64,000 nucleotides of DNA, from contig CAISPN010000074.1 of NCBI GenBank assembly GCA_903887375.1, forward strand, positions 1 to 64,000. Reading direction: 5' to 3'. Positions 8,160-16,400 of this stretch are shown one piece after another (within the stretch, counting starts at the first letter, position 1; every line of letters starts with the position of its first letter). Origin of the DNA: an uncultured cyanobacterium. GTDB lineage: Bacteria > Cyanobacteriota > Cyanobacteriia > Cyanobacteriales > Microcystaceae. The notes under the pieces are model-generated. The model was not told where the DNA came from and searched no databases. It worked only from the letters and a program-made list of their open reading frames with translations. The translations under genes and the position numbers were made by a program.

Positions 8160-10334
8160 ATGAGCAATGTTGATTCCTCACAAATTAGTTGTATCTTATC
8201 TACAGCGACAGTAGAAGAGCTCTATCTTCTTTGGCAAAAAACGTCCGCTGACGATAAGCGTGGATATTTGCTCATTGAAGATCAAACAATTGCAGATAGC
8301 TTCGCCCTGCTTATCTCTCAAAAAGGAGATCTTTCAGTACTGCTACAAACAACAATTGAGCCACCTTACCCTTCTAATGGGCACCAATTAGACCCTCTAT
8401 ATCAAGTTTTTATTACCTGGAATGCAGATGAAATTAATAATTTTATTGAAAGTAAAAACCTTCCCACTCGAGCTATACAAAAGGGAAAACTTACAAAAAC
8501 AATAGAGCAAAAATTATTTTTAAATCTTTTGACTATACTAAATACTAACAGACAAACAGATGTCTGTCGTCCTATTCAGAACGCTTTAGATCAGCGAGTG
8601 ACTCAAGAAAAAGTTCTCTATCAAGTAATTTCTCATATTCGCCAGAGTCTCGATTTGACTGAAATCTTGGATACAACAGTACAAGAAGTACGTGATTTTC
8701 TTCAAGTTGATCGTTTATTGATTTTTCAATTTGATCCAGAACATTTACCAAATGATGGTTCTTTGGGATGGGGAAGAGTCACCTATGAATCCAAATCTTC
8801 TGAATCAATTACCCCTCTTTTGGGATTAAAACCACTAGATAGTTGTTTTTCCTATGTTCCAGAGCATCAAAAAAAATTTCATCAAGGTACAATTGTCACT
8901 GTTGATGATGTCAATAAAGAATATGTTTTTTTTCCCTGCCTACTAGAATTTCTCCATAGTCACAGTATCTATGCCAAGATGGTCGCTCCAATAGTAGTCC
9001 GTGGAAAACTCTGGGGGTTACTGATAGCCCATCAATGTTCTCAAGCACGTGTTTGGCAATCTAGTGAAAAGATTTTTTTAGGACATATTGGTGAGCATCT
9101 TTCAGTAGCAATAGATCAAGCCCAGCTCTACGCTGAAGTTCAGGCTCAGAAAAAAAACTTTGAACAAAGAGTAATCGAGCGCACACGAGAATTAAAAGAA
9201 TCTCTTCTAGCTTCGCAGTCTGCCTATCGCTCTAAAAATGCTTTTCTAGACAGTGTAACTCACGAATTAAGAACGCCTTTGACCTGTGTGATTGGTCTTT
9301 CGGCAACTCTTTTACATTGGTCTTCTTCATCTTCAGTGGTACTTCCAGTAGAGAAGCAGCATCAATATTTAGAGACTATTCAAAAAAGTGGTAAGCAGTT
9401 ATTAGAACTGATCAATGAAATTTTAGAATTTTCTCAGCTAGAAGCTGGCAATTCACTTTTAAATATTAGACAGTTTTCCTTAATAAGATCAGGAAACTTG
9501 GTGATCAAAAGCTTAGAACAAGAAGCAAAAAATGCCCAAATCAACCTAGAATTTGAAATTAAATCAGATCTAGAGCAAGATTTATTCTGGGGAGATGCCG
9601 AAAGAATTGAACAAATAATTTACCACCTACTGAGCAACGCTATCAAATTTACCCCAGTACAAGGAAGAGTTTCTCTGAAAATTTGGAAGGGGCAAAATGA
9701 AGCAGTATTCCAGATCGAGGACACAGGGATCGGGATAGCCAAAGAAAATTTACCCAGATTATTTGAAAAATTTGAACAGTTAGAAAAATATAGAGGAAGA
9801 GTATATCCAGGGACAGGACTAGGACTAGCTTTAACCAAACAATTAGTAGAATTAAACCATGGACGTATTGAAGTAAAATCAACCATAGGCGAAGGTTCTA
9901 CTTTTACAGTCTGGATACCGAATAATATAGATAAACAGCGCAAAATACTTGCCAAAAAAAATACAGAACCTATTTTAGGTTTTAACAAAACGATAATTTT
10001 GATTGAACAAGATGAAGAAACCGCCACTTTAATTTGTGAATTACTTACAGCAGCTCAATATCAGATAGTTTGGCTGATTGATAGTTCAACTGCGCTCAAA
10101 AAAGTCGAACTATTACAACCTAAATTGGTGATAGTAGATAAAGAACTTTCTGCGCATTATCACATAAGTCGAGATTTGCGTTATCTTAAAACAACCCAAA
10201 ATATCAAGATTTTGCTTTTGAGTAATCAAATCTCCTACAATGAGCAAAATGAAATAGATGACTATCTACTAAAGCCCATCCAACCTAATTTGCTCCTGCA
10301 AAGAATTACTAGTCTGCTTAGTTATGAGAGTTGA
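8160..10334 (+). CDS. Hybrid histidine kinase with cyanobacteriochrome-like GAF domain
   Basis: 724 residues. Residues 1-145 form an alpha-helical region I do not recognise. A GAF domain follows at about 160-325, with DSCF at 227-230 and a cysteine at 260 in FFPCLLEFL, the positions of the two bilin-related cysteines of DXCF cyanobacteriochromes; the usual His after the second Cys is Leu here. Then come a coiled linker, HisKA with SVTHELRTPL (His368), HATPase_c with LLSNAIKF, DTGIG and GTGLGLALTK, and a C-terminal receiver (about 609-722) with acidic residues at 618-620, a likely phospho-acceptor D660 and K705. The gene overlaps nanE by 11 bases, so it heads a translationally coupled unit. 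Whether it binds a bilin is unknown. Confidence 0.9.
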   Translation: MSNVDSSQISCILSTATVEELYLLWQKTSADDKRGYLLIEDQTIADSFALLISQKGDLSVLLQTTIEPPYPSNGHQLDPLYQVFITWNADEINNFIESKNLPTRAIQKGKLTKTIEQKLFLNLLTILNTNRQTDVCRPIQNALDQRVTQEKVLYQVISHIRQSLDLTEILDTTVQEVRDFLQVDRLLIFQFDPEHLPNDGSLGWGRVTYESKSSESITPLLGLKPLDSCFSYVPEHQKKFHQGTIVTVDDVNKEYVFFPCLLEFLHSHSIYAKMVAPIVVRGKLWGLLIAHQCSQARVWQSSEKIFLGHIGEHLSVAIDQAQLYAEVQAQKKNFEQRVIERTRELKESLLASQSAYRSKNAFLDSVTHELRTPLTCVIGLSATLLHWSSSSSVVLPVEKQHQYLETIQKSGKQLLELINEILEFSQLEAGNSLLNIRQFSLIRSGNLVIKSLEQEAKNAQINLEFEIKSDLEQDLFWGDAERIEQIIYHLLSNAIKFTPVQGRVSLKIWKGQNEAVFQIEDTGIGIAKENLPRLFEKFEQLEKYRGRVYPGTGLGLALTKQLVELNHGRIEVKSTIGEGSTFTVWIPNNIDKQRKILAKKNTEPILGFNKTIILIEQDEETATLICELLTAAQYQIVWLIDSSTALKKVELLQPKLVIVDKELSAHYHISRDLRYLKTTQNIKILLLSNQISYNEQNEIDDYLLKPIQPNLLLQRITSLLSYES

Positions 10335-11016
10335 TAATAGCATTTTGCCTCAGTTGAAATCTCAGTTGATTGTTTCTTGCCAGGCTCCCAAGGATTCGCC
10401 AATCTTTGCTAAAGAGATTATTGGCGCAATTGCCCAAGCCTGTGTTAAGCGTGGTGCTGGTGGATTGAGACTTGATACTCCAGAACATGTAGAATATTCA
10501 CGCAATAAATTGCCTGATATCCCGATTATTGGCTTGTGGAAAAGAGAATATCCCGGTTATCAAGTCTATATTACTCCTTGCTGGGAAGATGCCAAGGCAA
10601 TTGCCCAAGCAGGCGCTGATATTATTGCTATTGATGCGACTCTTAGAAAACGCCCCGAACCAGTTGCTCAACTAGTGGAGCAAATTCACCGCCTGGGAAA
10701 ATTGGTCATGGCTGATATTGATAGTCTAGAAAGTGCCATAGCAGCAGTTGAAGCTGGAGCTGATCTAGTTGGCACTACACTTTATGGCTATACAGACCAG
10801 ACATGCAAATTTAGCCCACCAGGCTATGAACTCTTAGCCCAATCTATAGCTAATGTTTCTGTTGGGGTAATCTGCGAAGGGGGAATAGCTACCCCAGAGA
10901 TGGCCAAAAAGGCACTGGATATGGGAGCCTATTGTGTAGTAGTTGGGAATGCTATTACTGGAATCGATCTCAAGATGGAAACATTTAGCTCTATAATTTC
11001 TCCACAAATGAATTAG
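10324..11016 (+). CDS. nanE: N-acetylmannosamine-6-phosphate 2-epimerase
   Basis: A 230-residue TIM-barrel protein of the NanE family, which interconverts ManNAc-6-P and GlcNAc-6-P. Diagnostic segments are RGAGGLRLDTPEHV, PIIGLWKREYPG, ADIIAIDAT, KLVMADIDSLE and VICEGGIATPEMA, followed by GAYCVVVGNAIT. It starts inside the end of the hybrid kinase gene (11-base overlap) and is followed after two bases by a HAD phosphatase gene, so the three are probably one operon. No sialic-acid catabolic or transport genes are present, so a role in amino-sugar salvage or cell-envelope sugar supply is inference. Confidence 0.93.
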   Translation: MRVDNSILPQLKSQLIVSCQAPKDSPIFAKEIIGAIAQACVKRGAGGLRLDTPEHVEYSRNKLPDIPIIGLWKREYPGYQVYITPCWEDAKAIAQAGADIIAIDATLRKRPEPVAQLVEQIHRLGKLVMADIDSLESAIAAVEAGADLVGTTLYGYTDQTCKFSPPGYELLAQSIANVSVGVICEGGIATPEMAKKALDMGAYCVVVGNAITGIDLKMETFSSIISPQMN

Positions 11017-11018
11017 AT

Positions 11019-11834
11019 ATGAATATTCGATTGTTAGTACTAGATCTTGATCGAACAATTGTCTGTAATTCTAATAAAATCAGCCAAGGTGTTAAGGATG
11101 TAGTTAAAGAGGTTAGCAACAGAGGAATTGAGGTAGTGTTAGCTACTGGTCGCATGTATCGAAGCGCAAAGCTCTTTCATGAATATTTAGAGTTAAACAC
11201 TCCCATCATTGCCTATAACGGAGCTTGGTTACAAAATCCACAGACAGATGAAATTCTTAAATATCAACCTGTTTGTCCCATTGTCGCCCATGAGCTAATC
11301 GATTTTTATGAACAGTCTCACCTGTTGGGAGAAGTGGATGTGCATCTTTACCATGATGACGAACTCTATGTTCGCGAAGTTACTGAAAACACATTACTCT
11401 ACTCAAAAAGATCACAAGCACTCCCCAATACAATAGAGGATCTACGAATAATCTCTACTTTAAGTCCTACAAAAGTTCTAGCTTTTTCTACCAATACTGA
11501 ATTGATTCAAAAAACGACCCAAGAATTATTACAAGTTTTTCCCAGAGAGAAGATCAATATATCCCAATCTAGCAAAACCCTGATTGAAGCAAATCATCCC
11601 CAAGCAAGCAAGGGTAAAACTGTCGGTTATCTCTGTGAAAAAATCTTCGGGTTTACTTGGGATCAAGTGATGGCAATAGGTGATAACTTCAACGATCTAG
11701 AACTTTTAGAATATGCAGGCATAGGTGTTGCTATGGGCGATGCTCCTGAAGCAATCCAGTGTGTTTCTCAATGGGTAGCACCTAGCGTTGAAGATGATGG
11801 TGCTGTCATTGCTATTAGAAAATTTTTGCTTTAA
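11019..11834 (+). CDS. HAD-IIB (Cof-type) sugar-phosphate phosphatase
   Basis: A 271-residue HAD hydrolase. Motif I is LVLDLDRTIV, motif II is VVLATGR, the motif III lysine lies in ASKGKTVGYL and motif IV is AIGDNFNDLELLEYA; the large insertion between motifs II and III is the C2b cap of the Cof family. These enzymes dephosphorylate small sugar phosphates or nucleotides. The position two bases behind nanE suggests an amino-sugar phosphate substrate, but this is inference. The terminator at 11841-11891 closes the unit. Confidence 0.88.
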   Translation: MNIRLLVLDLDRTIVCNSNKISQGVKDVVKEVSNRGIEVVLATGRMYRSAKLFHEYLELNTPIIAYNGAWLQNPQTDEILKYQPVCPIVAHELIDFYEQSHLLGEVDVHLYHDDELYVREVTENTLLYSKRSQALPNTIEDLRIISTLSPTKVLAFSTNTELIQKTTQELLQVFPREKINISQSSKTLIEANHPQASKGKTVGYLCEKIFGFTWDQVMAIGDNFNDLELLEYAGIGVAMGDAPEAIQCVSQWVAPSVEDDGAVIAIRKFLL

Positions 11835-11840
11835 AAGACA

Positions 11841-11891
11841 AAAAGAGAGAACCGGCGACTTTCCATGTTTCGTCTCGGCTCTCTCTTTTTG
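11841..11891. terminator. Bidirectional terminator between HAD gene and argD
   Basis: AAAAGAGAGA-ACCG on the left pairs with CGG-CTCTCTCTTTTT on the right around a loop of about 20 bases. A-run and T-run flanks allow it to stop transcripts from both directions. It sits between two convergent genes. Confidence 0.7.
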
Positions 11892-11933
11892 TTCACTGCC
11901 TCACACACTAATATAATTCTAATCGATGATTTC

Positions 11934-13208
11934 TTAACTGTCAAGTCCCTTTGTCTTTAAGCAATATTTAACCGCTTTTTCTAGATAGATAACAGCTTGA
12001 TTTATTTCAGCTTCTGAGACTATCAAAGGGGGAACAAAGCGCAGAACCTTGGTTCCTGCTGGGGCAATCAGTAGCCCTTCATCCATAGAAGCTTTAATGA
12101 TATCTAATGCTGTGAGCTCGTGATCATTATGTATTTCTAGTCCATTGATCAACCCCCAACCACGAACCTCACTGAACAATCGTGGATATTTGTCTATTAA
12201 AGACTGCAGAGATCCACGCAGTTGCTGTCCTCTAGATTTTACATTTTCTAGTAGATTATCCTGTTCGATAGTATTTAGAACCGCAGTGCCTATGGCTGTT
12301 ACAAAGGGGTTACCGCCAAAGGTAGAAGCATGATTACCAGGTTCATAGACATCACAGAATTTTTTGCAAATCATTGCACCAATGGGAATACCTCCAGCTA
12401 ACCCTTTAGCGCTTGTAAAAATATCAGGCTCTACGCCAAGCTGCTCATATCCCCAAAGAGTCCCAGTCCGTCCTACGCCTACTTGTACCTCATCAAAAAC
12501 TAACAATATATTATTGTCATCACAAATTTTGCGTATACCTTGGAAATACTCACGATCTCCTGGACGAACACCTCCTTCTCCTTGTAGAGGCTCGAGCATA
12601 ATTGCCCCAACGCGGCTATTTCCTTCATCCAAATTGGTGATAGCATCTTCGACTGCCTTAATATCATTGTAGGGAACATAGGCAAAGCCAGGTACCAATG
12701 GTTCAAAGTGGGTCTGATACTTGGGCTGACCTGTTGCAGTAACCGTGGCTAGAGTTCTGCCATGAAAGCTTGCTTGAGCGGTGAGAATAATTGGTTTTTC
12801 TAAGAATTCTAGAACCGTATGAGCATATTTGCGCACAAGTTTAATAGCCGCTTCATTAGCTTCAGCACCAGAGTTACAAAAAAATACACGATCTCCACAA
12901 GAATGCTCAACAAGCCACTTAGCTAGTTCACCCTGTTCAGGGATATAGTAAAGATTAGAAATATGATGGAGTTTATTGATTTGTTCAGTAGCTGCTTTGA
13001 TCATAGCCGGGTGAGCATGACCTAATGTACAAGTTGCAATTCCTGCAACAAAGTCCAGATACTGTTTACCATTGGTATCCCAGAGATTGCAACCTTCCCC
13101 GCGCTCTATAGCAATGGGAAATCTCCCGTAAGTGTTCATTACATACTGGTTAAATTCGTCTATCTCAAACTTGGCAGGATTACCATATAACAAAGTTTCT
13201 GAACTCAC
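11934..13208 (-). CDS. argD: Acetylornithine aminotransferase
   Basis: A 424-residue class-III PLP-dependent aminotransferase of arginine biosynthesis, acting on N-acetylglutamate semialdehyde. Recognisable segments are the GIATCTLGHAHP entry, CNSGAEANEAAIK (phosphate binding), LVFDEVQVGVGRTG and the PLP lysine in SAKGLAGGIPIGA. The N-terminal tyrosine-glycine-rich region YGRFPIAIERGEGC is typical of ArgD. It is a single gene between the terminator at 11841-11891 and the TamB-like gene. Arginine supply links it to the cyanophycin genes elsewhere in the window. Confidence 0.95.
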   Translation of the reverse strand: MSSETLLYGNPAKFEIDEFNQYVMNTYGRFPIAIERGEGCNLWDTNGKQYLDFVAGIATCTLGHAHPAMIKAATEQINKLHHISNLYYIPEQGELAKWLVEHSCGDRVFFCNSGAEANEAAIKLVRKYAHTVLEFLEKPIILTAQASFHGRTLATVTATGQPKYQTHFEPLVPGFAYVPYNDIKAVEDAITNLDEGNSRVGAIMLEPLQGEGGVRPGDREYFQGIRKICDDNNILLVFDEVQVGVGRTGTLWGYEQLGVEPDIFTSAKGLAGGIPIGAMICKKFCDVYEPGNHASTFGGNPFVTAIGTAVLNTIEQDNLLENVKSRGQQLRGSLQSLIDKYPRLFSEVRGWGLINGLEIHNDHELTALDIIKASMDEGLLIAPAGTKVLRFVPPLIVSEAEINQAVIYLEKAVKYCLKTKGLDS

Positions 13209-13418
13209 AAATCTTCTCCTAGGCTAAATAAAATACTATACTAACGGTGAAGGTTTATAAAAAGCTCCGACAGACGATATACCTATCTGCAATAAGCCAC
13301 AGTCAAACTCTAACCGGTTTTTGTTCTCGAGATTCTAACCTAATTATATTATTTTCTCAAACGCAAAAATTCTTGCTGTCAAGAGATGCTCACATGACAA
13401 TTTGTATATTGTCAAATT

Positions 13419-16400
13419 TTAAAAACGTATTTCATACTGAAGAACGGCTCGACTATCATCCGAGAAGTTACTAGAACCACGAATATATAAATTATCGTTA
13501 ATACTATAGCGCAGACCAAACTGAGTAGGACGCTGAATATTAAGTATCTGTTGCGCTGAAAAATAGATGCTAGGTGAAAGATCAACGCCAACCTCTGCAG
13601 CAATACCCATCTGTGCTGTACCAATGCGATCTTGTTGGTTAATTAACTGGGTAGGAAAGACGCGAAATTGACTAAAACCCAAAGTGGAGCGTAGAGTTTC
13701 TTGAAAACTGCCTAAAATAGCGGAACTGGCCAAATTAGCTAGTCCAATTGTGGGATCGCCTCCACCTCCTAGAAGTGAGATTATCTCAACTTGGCTACGT
13801 GCAGGAACACTGGTCAGTTCAATACTGCGCTCAAGATCGCTGGCATAACCATCTACTTTGGCTTCTATGCGAACAGTTTGCAGTCCATCAATATTGGCTG
13901 TAAAGGGGTTATTGATTTCAGATGATAATGAATCAGTACGAATTAAATTTCTCTGCGTCTCAGCAGCTGAAGTATAGAGACGAATTTTGAGATAGGGATC
14001 AAGTCCGTGATTAGGAGAAAAAGTTGCTGTATTATCTTCTCCTGATCCGAGTCGAAATTGTGTGGTAAATAGATTGACTAGACCCCCTTTTAATTTGATG
14101 GTGCCCAAAGGATGAGGCTGATCCAATGTTCCATTGAGAGTCAGAGTGCCACTTGTATCAAAACTCAGAACGGGAAACTGATTCAGTTGTACTTTATCTT
14201 TTAAGCTCAGTTCCAAGTTATCGAACTCTACTACCGATGCTGACATCTTGCCAGATTCAATTGACACATTAGTTTGCACACTTTCGCCAATTAAACTACC
14301 TAGCAAAATTTGTCCATTAGAAAGCTCAATATTTCCACCAATATGGGGATTCAATGCAGTTCCTATGAAGGTTAATTGACCTCGTAACCCTCCTTTATAA
14401 AGCCCTTTGAGATTAAAAGCCAAACCATCGAAATCTGCTCTCAATGGTTTAGTTACAGGTAGTGAAGCTCTAGTTAGAGGTAAAGTACCAGCTATCTTGA
14501 TTTGAGAACCACTGAATTTGGCATTTAACTCTTGTACATCAATATGATCGAAATCTAGGGATATTTTGCCATTGATACCAGTAATAGGCTGATCAGGAAC
14601 AAACTGTGCAGCAAGGCTTCCATTGCTCAGCTCAATCAAACCATCGGCTTTGAGATCGGTAAATTTATTTTGACTGTGATCAAAAGATCCACGTATAGAT
14701 ACATCGACACTTCCGCGCCCACTAAGCCAGCGCAATTCCTCACTAGTTAATATATTGAGTAACATAAGTCCATTGTCACGAACATTGACATTTAAGGCGA
14801 AATTATTGGTTAGAGGCGCTTTTTTGACAAAAGGTAACTGGTAAGGAAATTTTCCTTCAAGGGTAATAGGATGGGTATCAGCAGACAAAGTGCTATTTGC
14901 TGAAAAATTCAAAACACTATCGTTATAACTAAACTGAGCCTGGGCTGATTTGAGCGGAGTTTGGTTGACCATCCCATCGAGAATATCTATTGTGCCTTTT
15001 GCTTTTGGGTTATGGTGATTACCGGCTAATGATAAATCCGCATTGAGCAATCCAGCAAAATTTAAATTAGCCGGCAGATTCAAAAAATCATTCAGAAGAG
15101 AAAGTGGGATTTTGAGTAACTTCAATTTTCCAGTTTGCTGGTAGCTATCAATCTTGCCGGCAAAAGATAGAAGAGAATCACCGGCTTGAATTTTTACAGG
15201 TTTTAGCTCTAAACTACCATTTTGGAATTCACCCTCAGCCAAAATTTCTTCTATGGCATATTTCTCCCATTGCCATTTTTGTCCAGTGAAGCTAAACTGC
15301 GCATTGATTGGCTGCGTGAGTGAACCAGCCACTGACAATTGCGCATCAAAATTGCCTTTCAATTTACTCAATTCTGGTAGGTTGAAATTTTTTTTATTTT
15401 TCTCTTGCTCTAAGTTATAAATAGTTTTGATTTCTGAATAGCGTCGAAGTTGATAAATTACTGTAGCATCACTTTTACCTAAATCAAAAAGAGGTATTTT
15501 ATTTGATTGTTTATCTGTATATAATGCTTGAGCTTTAGCATAGACAGGTGGACTAAAAATATGGGCAAGATCAGCAAATTCAAAGATTTGTAAAGCCTCT
15601 AAGGTATTTTGAATATTGGCATCTTTAGTTTTAGTATTAAACTTAAAAGCAAAATCTTCTTTGGTTTTTAATAATCCTTCTAGCTCGTATTGAGATTTAT
15701 TGATTTTAAAAATACCTTGTTTTAAGGTAAAATTCCCATCTAAAAAACTAATCTGCCCTGCAAAAATATTCCCTCTAATGATTCCCAAAACTGGATTAGT
15801 TATCTGGATATTCTGGCTCAATATTTCTTTCTTAGCTAGATTGATTTTAAAATCGCCAGAAAAATCCCCTGCCAATGCTACAGATTGAATATTAGTAGAT
15901 ACGGGGCTATATTGTAGGAATTCTTTGAGCCAAGCTAAAGAGAGATATTTAACTTTGAGATTTATTTGCTTTGACTGTTGGCTTGCTGTTAGTTTAAGTG
16001 GCTCTAGCTGTAGATCTAAATTTTGCAGTTGAAATTTAGAATCAAGATCTGCAATTATTCTATCTTTTTTGCCAGAAAGTTCAAGATTAGCTCCACTTCG
16101 GGGATCGGCGTGAATTCTACCTGTTAAAACTGGTTCTAGGATAACTGGGCCAAAAACAAACCTTTTCACTACAATATCACCGCTTAACTGGGGTTCTTTG
16201 AGATTGCCCTTAAGATTGCCAATAAAATCTAAAGAACCCTGTTTTTTGATTTTGGCCAAAGTTGCTGGTAATGGTAACTTTTGTAAGTTTAAATTACGCG
16301 CTGTGATATCTAGAGAAAAATTGCCAAGACTTGAGATACCTTGATTGATTTTTTGTGAATCTATATCTAGATAACCTTTGATGTTAAGATTTTTGGCATT

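Noticed and set aside
13412-13624. Open frame of 70 codons on the minus strand
   Set aside because: It lies inside the 3' end of the TamB-like gene in another frame and has no recognisable motif; hydrophobic character comes from the frame shift of beta-strand codons.
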